In this document: one piece after another, positions 8,008 through 18,226 of the stretch
Numbering within the stretch: the first letter of the stretch is position 1
Layout of the letters: the number at the start of each line of letters is the position of its first letter
DNA from: Meiothermus sp.
GTDB taxonomy: Bacteria; Deinococcota; Deinococci; Deinococcales; Thermaceae
Assembly (NCBI RefSeq): GCF_026004075.1
Contig: NZ_BPIK01000002.1
Coordinates: 310,001 to 374,000, forward strand
Direction of reading: 5' to 3'
Length of the DNA stretch: 64,000 nt
Notes under the pieces: model-generated
What the model was told of the DNA's origin: nothing
Seen by the model: the letters and a program-made list of their open reading frames with translations, nothing else
The model's database searches: none
Position numbers and translations under genes: made by a program

Positions 8008-9174
8008 TCAATCTGTAACCACGCTGCGCATGAAGGCCCCGATCTGCTGGGCCGCCCGGCGCAGCACCGCCTCGGGCTGCACCAGAGCGAAGCGCACATA
8101 CCCCACCCCTCCTGGCCCAAAAGCCCGTCCCGGCGAAAGGGCCACGCCGGTCTGGGCCACCAGGGCTTTGGCAAAGGCCAGGTCGTCCAGGGCCAGGCTG
8201 GAGGGCAGCCGGGCCCACAAGTACATCCCGGCCTCGGGGAGCGGCACCGTCCAGCCCTGCTGGGCCAGGGCCTCCACCATGGCTGCCCGGCGGCGGGCCC
8301 AGGTCTGGGCGTCGGCCTGCAGGCGGGCCTGGGGTACGGCCAGCGCGGCCATGCCCATGCGCTGGATGCCCAGGTACTGGTTGAAGTCAATGGGGGCTTT
8401 GAGGGCTTCCAGGCTGGCGATGGCCTCGGCGTTACCCAGGGCAAAACCCAGCCGGAAACCGGCCAGGTGGTAGCTTTTGGAGAAGCTAAAAAGCTCCACC
8501 ACCCGCTCCCGCCCTCCCGGCAGGGCCAGGGGCGAGGGGGTGGGTTTCAGGGCCTGGTCGAGGTAGGGGTTGTCGTGGATGAGCAGCAGGTCGTAGCGGC
8601 GGCAGAACTCGAGCGCCTCCGCAAAAAATTCCTCCGAGGCCAGGGCCGCGGTGGGGTTGTTGGGGTAGTTGAGCAGCAGCGCCTTAGCCCGCCGGGCCAC
8701 CGCCTCCGGTACGGCCCACAGGTCGGGCAGCAGGTGCTCGCCCAGCGGCATCAGGTGAACCTCGAGGCCCGCCACCTTGGCCGCTCCAAAATAGGAGGGG
8801 TAGGCCACATCGCACATCAGCAGAACCTCGCCGGGGTCGGCCACGGCCATCAGCAGATGGGCCAGTCCCTCCTGCGAGCCAATCAGGCTCAGGGCCTCGC
8901 GCCGGGGGTCGAGCTGCACCCCGTAGCGCCGGAAGTACCAGTCGGTGGCGGCCTCGAGGAAGGGCAGGGTGCCCGACTTGAGGCAGTAGCCGTAGCTCGA
9001 GGGGTCGTCTATGGCCTGTTTGAGGGCCTCCAGGGCCTCTGGGGGCGGGGGCAGGTCGGACGCTCCAATCGAGAGATCCACCACCTCGAGGCCCTGGGCG
9101 CGGGCCTCGGCCTTGGCCCTGTCCATCTCCAGAAAAACTCCTCCACCGGTGGGGGTGCGGCTCGAGCGAAACAT
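8008..9174 (-). CDS. Class I/II PLP-dependent aminotransferase
   Basis: 388 residues of fold-type I aminotransferase. Visible landmarks are SLIGSQEGLAHL, the pocket YPNNPTA, the DNPYLD loop, and SFSKSYHLAGFRLG, where the Lys forms the PLP Schiff base. It most resembles LL-diaminopimelate or succinyldiaminopimelate aminotransferase-like proteins, but substrate choice is not certain. The ATG at 9174 lies 9 nt after TATGGT; in-frame codons farther upstream to 9246 would overlap this box. It converges on meaB with a 5-bp gap. Confidence 0.87.
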   Translation of the reverse strand: MFRSSRTPTGGGVFLEMDRAKAEARAQGLEVVDLSIGASDLPPPPEALEALKQAIDDPSSYGYCLKSGTLPFLEAATDWYFRRYGVQLDPRREALSLIGSQEGLAHLLMAVADPGEVLLMCDVAYPSYFGAAKVAGLEVHLMPLGEHLLPDLWAVPEAVARRAKALLLNYPNNPTAALASEEFFAEALEFCRRYDLLLIHDNPYLDQALKPTPSPLALPGGRERVVELFSFSKSYHLAGFRLGFALGNAEAIASLEALKAPIDFNQYLGIQRMGMAALAVPQARLQADAQTWARRRAAMVEALAQQGWTVPLPEAGMYLWARLPSSLALDDLAFAKALVAQTGVALSPGRAFGPGGVGYVRFALVQPEAVLRRAAQQIGAFMRSVVTD

Positions 9175-9287
9175 ATGGGTTCTACCATACCGCAAACCGC
9201 TCAGTGGTACCTCGAGTGGTTTTCCAAACACCCGGCGGCCTAGCAATACGCCTGTGCGCAGCTCAGGAGCTTCGACCCCTCCTGGTT

Positions 9288-9517
9288 TGCTATAATGTAG
9301 GGGCTGCCCGGGAGTTTACGTGACAACTAACAAGCTAACCGTCGCAACCCTGAACGATCACCATCTATTCGTTTTGGCGCGATGGCTGTTATACATAGGA
9401 AGAGTTTGAGCAGCTCTAGCTGTAACCAATCGAGGCTTCTGGCGGAGATTACGAGGCACTTAATTGCGGTGCGTATGTTGAACCCGAAGACTGGTTTCTG
9501 AATAGCTTGAGGTAGTT
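9288..9517 (+). other. Extended -10 promoter and ~215-nt untranslated leader or small RNA
   Basis: TGCTATAAT (9288-9296) is a consensus extended -10 element with no clear -35 box. Transcription should begin near 9303 with GGGGCTGCC. No convincing reading frame follows until 9518. I could not match the stretch to tmRNA, SRP RNA or tRNA. It may be a 5' leader of the next gene or a separate RNA. Confidence 0.4.
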
Positions 9518-9754
9518 ATGGCTCCCCACCCGATATCCGAACTGTACGACGAAATGTACATCTTGTACCGGGAAGGCCGCTATACCCGAGAGGACTTTGA
9601 GCGGCTCTGGCCGCAAATGGTGGAGATTGCCCGCAAAAATAACGACTGGGATTTGCTGAGTACAGTTCGGCTGCTTACTCCCCAGGAGTGGCTCCGGGAT
9701 GCGTGGCAGAAGGTGCTAGCTGAAAGCCGCGCAGCAGAAAAAAGTCCCGCATAA
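9518..9754 (+). CDS. Small hypothetical protein, 78 residues
   Basis: An acidic, aromatic-rich helical protein (MAPHPISELYDEMYILYREG, then RYTREDFERLWPQMVEIARK). A GAGGT Shine-Dalgarno lies 4-8 nt before the ATG, and codon use is ordinary. I do not recognise the family. It ends 46 bp before the leader-distal end of the CRISPR array. Nothing ties it functionally to the array. Confidence 0.5.
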   Translation: MAPHPISELYDEMYILYREGRYTREDFERLWPQMVEIARKNNDWDLLSTVRLLTPQEWLRDAWQKVLAESRAAEKSPA

Positions 9755-9800
9755 TCGAGCCAATCTCGCCAATCCATACCCTGACCCCAATCGGGGCCCA

Positions 9801-12800
9801 CGGCTCATCCCCGCGGGTGCAGGGAATACCTGAGATCAACGCGGCCTATGCGATGGCGCAACGGTTCATCCCCGCGGGTGCGGGGAATACTTCACTTGAC
9901 ACCCGTTTTGACGCTGAGTATACGGTTCATCCCCGCGGGTGCGGGGAATACTTAGGCTTCGTTGAGGGCCTCGAGCAACTGCTCGGTTCATCCCCGCGGG
10001 TGCGGGGAATACGTGGGGCCGCCCGAGCCGAGCGGTACAAGTCCCGGTTCATCCCCGCGGGTGCGGGGAATACGCCCCCAGGGGGAGCACCCGGCCCACC
10101 CCGGTCGGTTCATCCCCGCGGGTGCGGGGAATACAAGGGTATGACGAAACGGATGCCCGGCGTGCTCGGTTCATCCCCGCGGGTGCGGGGAATACCCTGA
10201 TTGATGGCCGCTAGCGCTTCCGGTAGGCGGTTCATCCCCGCGGGTGCGGGGAATACAGGGGTATGCGTTCACCTGTGGGCCTGGACTCCGGTTCATCCCC
10301 GCGGGTGCGGGGAATACGGGCCAACTGGTTGGCGCACCATCGGATGGAGCGGTTCATCCCCGCGGGTGCGGGGAATACACAACAACAATCAGGTAACGGC
10401 TCAGGACGTGCGGTTCATCCCCGCGGGTGCGGGGAATACCCACCCGTAGTATCAATTACCATGGGCAACCGCGGTTCATCCCCGCGGGTGCGGGGAATAC
10501 TTGAATGTCCTCCGGCCTGAACACATCGCCCCCGGTTCATCCCCGCGGGTGCGGGGAATACAAGCTGGCCTTTTCGGCCAGAGAGGCGATGAACGGTTCA
10601 TCCCCGCGGGTGCGGGGAATACGCAGCATTTTGATTCCCCAGGTTTGCCCCCGGCGGTTCATCCCCGCGGGTGCGGGGAATACTGCTCCCGCGAAACCTG
10701 TCCGACAAACTCGCACGGTTCATCCCCGCGGGTGCGGGGAATACTTGCTGCTGGCTCTGTGCCTGCGCCTGCCCAGCGGTTCATCCCCGCGGGTGCGGGG
10801 AATACATCGGGCCATCGAAGCTGGCCCCCTTGTAAATCGGTTCATCCCCGCGGGTGCGGGGAATACAGAACATGCAGGGCCAGCTACGCGACCCCGTGCG
10901 GTTCATCCCCGCGGGTGCGGGGAATACCCGGAACCACAGACTCAGAGATGCTGCAGCGGCGGTTCATCCCCGCGGGTGCGGGGAATACGTATCGGCTGGA
11001 CTCGGGCGAGACCCTGCTGCACGGTTCATCCCCGCGGGTGCGGGGAATACGTTCGATTGACGCGGGTTGGCCTATGTTGCTGGCGGTTCATCCCCGCGGG
11101 TGCGGGGAATACCAACGGGCTGCCGAATCGCTGATATTGTCCACCGGTTCATCCCCGCGGGTGCGGGGAATACTTCGCCATGTAGTGCGTCTGCACCAGG
11201 TACTTCGGTTCATCCCCGCGGGTGCGGGGAATACGCGTTGCCACAACCGGCGTGGCCGCTCTGCGCCGGTTCATCCCCGCGGGTGCGGGGAATACGTCAT
11301 CCTCAGCGGGCGCCTGCCCGTCTGGCCGGTTCATCCCCGCGGGTGCGGGGAATACTCATGTCCTCAAGGTGGCGGGCCGGTTTGTGGGCGGTTCATCCCC
11401 GCGGGTGCGGGGAATACGGCAAGGTGGCCCTCGTGCTCTTCCTCCAGGGCGGTTCATCCCCGCGGGTGCGGGGAATACTGGGATGGCAAGGACTCCGGCG
11501 GGTATCGTGACGGTTCATCCCCGCGGGTGCGGGGAATACGCGTAGACGCCAACAGTCCAGGCGCACCCACGCGGTTCATCCCCGCGGGTGCGGGGAATAC
11601 ATGAAGCGCGTACCATTTGGGCCTGGCGCTAGCGGTTCATCCCCGCGGGTGCGGGGAATACGTGCCGTATTCTGCAACATCCCGGATCAGCCGCGGTTCA
11701 TCCCCGCGGGTGCGGGGAATACTCCTACAATCGTAAAAAATTACGAAAGCTCTTCGGTTCATCCCCGCGGGTGCGGGGAATACGAGGACACGCGCCTCAT
11801 TCTTAGCCGTGGGATGCGGTTCATCCCCGCGGGTGCGGGGAATACTGGCTCAACTTCTCGCCCTGCCCCCCCAAACCCGGTTCATCCCCGCGGGTGCGGG
11901 GAATACGCATGGGGCCCCCGCTAGACGGAACACGTAACCGGTTCATCCCCGCGGGTGCGGGGAATACTTGCCGTCTGGCTGCCGATGGATTTGACCGGCG
12001 GTTCATCCCCGCGGGTGCGGGGAATACGCCAGCGGTCGAGCTCCCCCAGGTCGTAGAGCGGTTCATCCCCGCGGGTGCGGGGAATACGAATGGCTGTATA
12101 GATACTGCAGAATGGCAAACGGTTCATCCCCGCGGGTGCGGGGAATACAGCTTCTCGATTCGGCGCTTGAGGGTGGTTGTCGGTTCATCCCCGCGGGTGC
12201 GGGGAATACTCGGCGCTGGCGGACACCGTTCAAATACACGGCGGTTCATCCCCGCGGGTGCGGGGAATACGTGGATCAGGTACGTGCGCTCATCGTCAAC
12301 TATCGGTTCATCCCCGCGGGTGCGGGGAATACAACAGTTTGAGCAGTACGCCGAGGAATACGGCCGGTTCATCCCCGCGGGTGCGGGGAATACGGCCTAC
12401 TCATCAGCAGGATGGGGAAATTAGCGGTTCATCCCCGCGGGTGCGGGGAATACGTCTGGCTGGCCCCGAACACAGCGCCGGTGTAGGGTTCATCCCCGCG
12501 GGTGCGGGGAATACGCTATCTAGGCGCTGATTGGCTGCTATTTGGCCGGTTCATCCCCGCGGGTGCGGGGAATACGTTAGGGGGTGCTCAAAGCTGAATT
12601 CCTCGTCCGGTTCATCCCCGCGGGTGCGGGGAATACTGGTGGATGATGCCGAGATTGGCCTGAATCCGCGGTTCATCCCCGCGGGTGCGGGGAATACTCC
12701 CTTGATCTGCTCCCGAATCGAGGCCAGGTCGGTTCATCCCCGCGGGTGCGGGGAATACGTGGCGGGAAAGGCTCTTCCGCAGGCAAGCTAGCGGTTCATC

Positions 12801-15800
12801 CCCGCGGGTGCGGGGAATACGGCTTTTCGCCATCCGCAAGCGCCGGAGCGAACGGTTCATCCCCGCGGGTGCGGGGAATACGCCCCTTGGAGGTTGTTCT
12901 GCCATTCATACGCCGGTTCATCCCCGCGGGTGCGGGGAATACTTGCGAGGCTTCGTAAATTTTTACGATGCCCTCGGTTCATCCCCGCGGGTGCGGGGAA
13001 TACGCCGAGCGCTCGGAGCGCGGCCACGCCGATGCCGGTTCATCCCCGCGGGTGCGGGGAATACCGCACCGAGTGGCAGGCCGATGACAACGCAGGCGGT
13101 TCATCCCCGCGGGTGCGGGGAATACGTCACGAGTCCTCGGGCCCTCGCCCACGTACCACGGTTCATCCCCGCGGGTGCGGGGAATACGCAACTCCTGAAG
13201 CTGCTCAAGCCGGGCGACCTGCGGTTCATCCCCGCGGGTGCGGGGAATACGGTTCGGCTTCTTCAAGGCGCTTCTGAAAAAACGGTTCATCCCCGCGGGT
13301 GCGGGGAATACAGTTCTGCGTCCAGTGTGCTGTACTCATCGAGCGGTTCATCCCCGCGGGTGCGGGGAATACGAAGAAAAGCAGTTGATTGACGAGACTA
13401 AAAACGGTTCATCCCCGCGGGTGCGGGGAATACGCATACCCTGCTACACCTTGCAAGCGTTTACCCGGTTCATCCCCGCGGGTGCGGGGAATACGTTGCG
13501 AGGCTTCGTAAATTTTTACGATGCCCTCGGTTCATCCCCGCGGGTGCGGGGAATACGCCGTCAAAGCTGGGCCGTGGGTTGGCCCCGCCGGTTCATCCCC
13601 GCGGGTGCGGGGAATACTTTTCTGCGCCCCTGGCTGGCCGTCCATGATGTCGGTTCATCCCCGCGGGTGCGGGGAATACGAGCGCCGCTGAACCGCCCGA
13701 GCGGTTTCCTCGGTTCATCCCCGCGGGTGCGGGGAATACATGTGCTCGATGGTTCCTACTGCCAGGTTTGCCGGTTCATCCCCGCGGGTGCGGGGAATAC
13801 GAGTTGGCCGATCTGCTGGAGTCCGGGGTGATCGGTTCATCCCCGCGGGTGCGGGGAATACGGCTGTAAGCAAATTTGCAAGCTCATGGCGGTCGGTTCA
13901 TCCCCGCGGGTGCGGGGAATACAACCGATTCAATCTGGTGGGGGTTTCCGTGCTCGGTTCATCCCCGCGGGTGCGGGGAATACTTATCGCGCGCCCAGTA
14001 GCGCACCGCATCCTGCGGTTCATCCCCGCGGGTGCGGGGAATACTGGCGCAACGCCGAGAAAACCGCCCGCCAGACCGGTTCATCCCCGCGGGTGCGGGG
14101 AATACATCTGTAACAGACCAATAGGCGTAGCAACATCCGGTTCATCCCCGCGGGTGCGGGGAATACCTCCGTGCGGTAAGCCTTCGGGCGGCCCCAGGCG
14201 GTTCATCCCCGCGGGTGCGGGGAATACGCAAATCTAGCTCCTGAAGCTGCAGTTCCAGCGGTTCATCCCCGCGGGTGCGGGGAATACTCGGCGCTGTAGC
14301 CGATGGCCTCGAGGCCCGTCGGTTCATCCCCGCGGGTGCGGGGAATACGATCGTTGTCGCTCAGCGCGGCGCGCTCCTGCGGTTCATCCCCGCGGGTGCG
14401 GGGAATACACGTTCCCGCCGCTGTGGCCAAAGGGCGCCCGCGGTTCATCCCCGCGGGTGCGGGGAATACGCGCTCGATCTCGACCGTGATCGGGGTCCAG
14501 GCGGTTCATCCCCGCGGGTGCGGGGAATACGGCTTGCAAGACGCGCTCAATGTACCGGGGCACGGTTCATCCCCGCGGGTGCGGGGAATACGAGCGCTGG
14601 GGAGGTGGAGGTGGCAGCTTAACGGTTCATCCCCGCGGGTGCGGGGAATACGCACTGCTTGCCAGAATACACGTAGCCGCACTTCGGTTCATCCCCGCGG
14701 GTGCGGGGAATACGCGCTTGCTCCGCAACCCTTCACAGCGCCACGCGGTTCATCCCCGCGGGTGCGGGGAATACAATGGCAGCCACCCCGCGATGGACTG
14801 GCGCAACGGTTCATCCCCGCGGGTGCGGGGAATACCTCACGGAGGGGATATTGACCAGGGCGGAGAGCGGTTCATCCCCGCGGGTGCGGGGAATACGATA
14901 CCCCGCTCGTCCACCTCCACCACGTACCGCGGTTCATCCCCGCGGGTGCGGGGAATACGCCCCACCCCCAGTGGCGGTGGTGGCGGCGATCGGTTCATCC
15001 CCGCGGGTGCGGGGAATACCAAGTTCCACCCTGAGCGGCGCTGGCGCTTCGACGGTTCATCCCCGCGGGTGCGGGGAATACGGCTGAGTAAAATCTAAGT
15101 TGGAAACAAATTCCGGTTCATCCCCGCGGGTGCGGGGAATACAACGGCAGCCACCCCGCGATGGACTGGGCCAACGGTTCATCCCCGCGGGTGCGGGGAA
15201 TACGAGGGCTGGAAGGCCGAGAACGGCTTCACGGACGGTTCATCCCCGCGGGTGCGGGGAATACGGCCTCTAATCGCCGAACTCAAGCGGCGTAGCCGGT
15301 TCATCCCCGCGGGTGCGGGGAATACGTCAGGGGGCCATCAATGACAACCTTCTTCCCCGGTTCATCCCCGCGGGTGCGGGGAATACTTGGGAAGCGCAAG
15401 GGCAGCCGGGTCGGTGGCGGTTCATCCCCGCGGGTGCGGGGAATACGCTGGTGGGCCACCCTGGAGCTTGGCCGGGAGCGGTTCATCCCCGCGGGTGCGG
15501 GGAATACTATATGGCTAGACAGCAACTAACCGACCTGGACGGTTCATCCCCGCGGGTGCGGGGAATACGCTGATCAAGCCCGATCCGGCCCCGACCAGGC
15601 CGGTTCATCCCCGCGGGTGCGGGGAATACCAGGGAGTCGTCGAAACGCTGAAACGCGTTGGCCGGTTCATCCCCGCGGGTGCGGGGAATACGACCCACGC
15701 AACCCCTTCATGGCCCATCTGCACGGTTCATCCCCGCGGGTGCGGGGAATACACCACCTCACCGGCGAGGGTGCGTGCATATGCCGGTTCATCCCCGCGG

Positions 15801-16240
15801 GTGCGGGGAATACGGAAGGCTTGTTACGAATCCAGAAAGACTCTTCGGTTCATCCCCGCGGGTGCGGGGAATACTCTGAGTGGTTTGACCTCGAACACGT
15901 GGCTTGCGGTTCATCCCCGCGGGTGCGGGGAATACCTTCTCCAGGCCCGCTACGACCACCAGAACCGCGGTTCATCCCCGCGGGTGCGGGGAATACGGTA
16001 AGGCAAAGCTGGCCGCGTCAAAAATCTGCGGTTCATCCCCGCGGGTGCGGGGAATACGTGTTGATGAGCTGCTCGGCCTGCTGGAGTCGCGGTTCATCCC
16101 CGCGGGTGCGGGGAATACTTCTGCACCCCCACGACCACCCGAGAGCCGGTCGGTTCATCCCCGCGGGTGCGGGGAATACTCCGGTCATCGCCCTTTTTCT
16201 CCAGCCAGCAACGGTTCATCCCCGCGGGTGCGGGGAATAC
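9801..16240 (-). CRISPR. Type I-E CRISPR array, 106 repeats and 105 spacers
   Basis: The 29-bp repeat reads on the plus strand from CGGTTCATCCCC through a GC-rich palindrome to GGGGAATAC. Its reverse complement (GTATTCCCCGC to GGATGAACCG) matches the E. coli I-E repeat orientation, so the array is transcribed leftwards, in line with the cas genes. I traced every repeat start from 9801 to 16212. Spacer lengths are 82 of 32 nt, 13 of 33, 9 of 31 and one of 34 (13188-13221). The repeat at 9801 has two substitutions, marking the leader-distal end. The repeat at 12486 differs at its first plus-strand base. The cas2-proximal end at 16240 is the acquisition end. No cas gene lies to the left. Confidence 0.99.
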
Positions 16241-16310
16241 ACTTGATTCTAACAGCAAAACTAGCCGCTCGAGCCCCCGGAAGTGTCAGAATCCCGAGTC
16301 TGATTGTCAA
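16241..16310 (-). promoter_or_regulatory. CRISPR leader and candidate pre-crRNA promoter, mostly inside cas2
   Basis: Only 20 bp separate the cas2 stop codon (16261) from the first repeat. On the minus strand TTGACA (16310-16305), a 17-nt spacer and GACACT (16287-16282) form a plausible promoter with a start near 16275, all within the last codons of cas2. A short inverted repeat TCAGA-N8-TCTGA lies between the boxes. A TAGAAT word sits 5 bp before the first repeat. The assignment is an inference. Confidence 0.45.
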
Positions 16311-16641
16311 GATTCGCCCCTGGGTTGCTTTTTCTGCTGCGTTTTTGGTGCATGCGCTCCCACTCGGCGTTCTTCACGGCCACCAGGGTCAGACCGTCGA
16401 AGTCTACGAGGGTGCGGGTGGTGTCGCCATGGGTTCGGATAGCAAAGCCCTGTTCGTTGTTGGTGCGGTAGAGCAGACAGCAGCGGCCAGCGGTTTTTTT
16501 GGCGACGCACTTTTCCCAGAGCAGGTCGCGCACCAGCGCCGAAACGCTGCCCACGAACACGCCGGTGCTCACCTCGAGCATCCAGCGCGAAAGCTCACCC
16601 CTCAGGGTCTTGGGTACCTTCTCCAGGACGATCACTACCAT
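16261..16641 (-). CDS. cas2: CRISPR-associated endoribonuclease-fold protein Cas2 (type I-E)
   Basis: Cas2 dimers bridge two Cas1 dimers in the spacer integration complex. MVVIVLEKVPKTLRGELSRW and the STGVFVGSVSALVRDLLWE helix match Cas2e, as does the closing strand VDFDGLTLVAV. The core ends near residue 100. A further ~25 residues (basic KRSRKSNPG then a Ser/Gly/Asp-rich tail) extend it beyond the 94-residue E. coli protein, and these codons overlap the presumed leader. It overlaps the end of cas1 by 47 bp in another frame. Confidence 0.93.
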   Translation of the reverse strand: MVVIVLEKVPKTLRGELSRWMLEVSTGVFVGSVSALVRDLLWEKCVAKKTAGRCCLLYRTNNEQGFAIRTHGDTTRTLVDFDGLTLVAVKNAEWERMHQKRSRKSNPGANLDNQTRDSDTSGGSSG

Positions 16642-17557
16642 AGGCTATCCCACCTGGAACCGGGCCGTCGGGATCCCATAGCTCGCCCGGCGCCGCGGGG
16701 TCGGCAGCGTAGGGGTCGGGGGTCTCGAGAGCATCGAAGAGGCTGTGCAGGTCGGAGACGATGCGCTCGAGCAGTTTGACCTCTTTTAGCTGCTCGCGCA
16801 GGGTGTGGCGCACACGGCGCTCGACGCCCACCTCCGATTCGGCAACCACCCGGAAGGCGGTGGGTATGAGGGTTTCGGCCTTATAGATATCGGCCACGTC
16901 GTAGACGAAGGAAAGCTGCTTGCCGGTGTGGATGAAGCCCAGGGCCGGGCTGTAGCCAGCCGAGAGGATGGCGGCGTGGGCCAGGCCATACAGGCAGGCT
17001 GCCCCGGCGGAGAGGGCGCGGTTGATGGGGTCGGCGGCGGCCCAGTTGCCCCGCTGGTAGTTGCGGCCCTTCCACTCCACGCCGGTCTCGCGGCTCCAGC
17101 GGGCGTAGGTCTCGCGCACCCGCACCCCTTCCAGGCCCCGGATTTGCTCGAGGGAAAGCTCGGGCGACAGCGGCTCGGGAAAGCGCAGCCGGTAGAGGCG
17201 TTTGACCACCTCGAGGTGAGCCTCGGGGTCGGCCCAGGCCCGCACCTGGCGCATCAGGTTGGCGCTGGAGCGGGTCTCCCCCATCCCGCTAGCGTAGAAG
17301 CGCACCATCTCCTCGCCCACCCAGAACACCGAGCAGCCGTTGTTGGCTAGCTGGCGTATGGCGGCGTGGGTGATGGAGGTGCCAGGGCCCAGCATCAGCA
17401 CCCCCAGCGCCGCCGCCGGGATGGCTACCACCCCTTCCTGGCTGTAGTAGGCCACCGCCTGGTCTTGCTGCTCGAGGCGGCCATGCTCCAGGTAAAGATA
17501 CGAGAGCCCATCGCGGAATTTGGGGAGTTCCTGGAGGTTGCGGGTCTCGTACTTCAT
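16595..17557 (-). CDS. cas1: CRISPR integrase Cas1 (type I-E)
   Basis: Cas1e catalyses spacer insertion at the leader-repeat junction. The 320-residue protein keeps the metal ligands Glu143 (GLEGVRVRE), His210 (GFIHTGK) and Asp220/Asp223 (FVYDVADIYK), corresponding to E. coli E141, H208, D218 and D221. The C-terminal ~30 residues are Gly/Pro/Asp-rich and are encoded in the overlap with cas2. cas6e ends 3 bp upstream, implying one transcript. Confidence 0.97.
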   Translation of the reverse strand: MKYETRNLQELPKFRDGLSYLYLEHGRLEQQDQAVAYYSQEGVVAIPAAALGVLMLGPGTSITHAAIRQLANNGCSVFWVGEEMVRFYASGMGETRSSANLMRQVRAWADPEAHLEVVKRLYRLRFPEPLSPELSLEQIRGLEGVRVRETYARWSRETGVEWKGRNYQRGNWAAADPINRALSAGAACLYGLAHAAILSAGYSPALGFIHTGKQLSFVYDVADIYKAETLIPTAFRVVAESEVGVERRVRHTLREQLKEVKLLERIVSDLHSLFDALETPDPYAADPAAPGELWDPDGPVPGGIAYGSDRPGEGTQDPEG

Positions 17558-17560
17558 GGC

Positions 17561-18226
17561 TCAGCCTCTAGCTATAGATAAAAGCCCCAGACCCAAGGCT
17601 TTAGAATGTCCCACACCGCTTTCGAGCAACCGAATGAACTCAGTGGTGTTGGTTATGCGCAGATGACCCTGATACAAGACGACCCGCAAAATCATGTGAC
17701 TTTGCGTTTGCCGCTTCGATACCTTCCAAACCCTCGAGTCCAACACGTGGACACTAGGAATTCGAACCCCATCATCTGCGTCATGGTGCAGCAATTCAAA
17801 CCCACCTTTCACCCCTTGTCGCTCGAGCCACGCAATCTGCTCATTCTCCTTGGCAATTCCTCGACGCTTACTTTTACCCGATTTTTCATCGAACTTGGTA
17901 ACAGTTGGATTGGCTCTTAGCCTGAATCGGTAAACCCGTCCGGAATTAAGCCGTGAAATCAGAGTGTACGATTTATGATCTTTCTCTATCAGGTAGTCTT
18001 CCCAACCCTCACGCCCCAGCATCCGCGTCCAAGCAGGCTCGGTGCGGCTTTGCAATAGCACATATGGGGGATCATGGCGTGTTCCTTCCTCGAGCCGCCA
18101 AAGGAAGCGCTCCTTTTTAGGGTTTTCAAACAGCCAGCACAATGTAGAGTGCATCTCGTAGGGGTTCTCGAGGTCTGCCCTTGCCCGAGCATTCTTTAGG
18201 TTCAGGACTAGTTTAGAGAGGTACAT
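17561..18226 (-). CDS. cas6e: crRNA-processing endoribonuclease Cas6e (CasE/Cse3)
   Basis: Cas6e cuts the repeat hairpin and stays bound to the 3' handle of crRNA in Cascade. The 221-residue protein has the catalytic His26 in YEMHSTLCWLF and the C-terminal glycine-rich loop GVGHSKALGLGLLSI that is typical of the family. Length is close to the Thermus thermophilus homologue. It overlaps cas5e by 14 bp. Confidence 0.96.
   Translation of the reverse strand: MYLSKLVLNLKNARARADLENPYEMHSTLCWLFENPKKERFLWRLEEGTRHDPPYVLLQSRTEPAWTRMLGREGWEDYLIEKDHKSYTLISRLNSGRVYRFRLRANPTVTKFDEKSGKSKRRGIAKENEQIAWLERQGVKGGFELLHHDADDGVRIPSVHVLDSRVWKVSKRQTQSHMILRVVLYQGHLRITNTTEFIRLLESGVGHSKALGLGLLSIARG

Noticed and set aside
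6944-8218. A 424-codon open frame on the minus strand opposite ridA and meaB
   Set aside because: It lies over two well-supported genes, has low-complexity His/Gly/Pro-rich translation and no family resemblance. High GC produces such antisense frames.
13188-14258. Two spacers sharing CTCCTGAAGCTG (13188-13221 and 14228-14258)
   Set aside because: Only 12 bases are shared and the flanks differ. With 105 spacers from GC-rich coding DNA this can be chance or a common coiled-coil codon pattern.
9801-16240. Long reading frames across the array encoding repeated motifs such as HPRGCGEY, PRVRGI and IPAGAGNT on the plus strand
   Set aside because: They are the CRISPR repeat translated in three frames. 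The periodicity is 61 bp with random spacers, there are no start signals, and such frames are a known source of false proteins.
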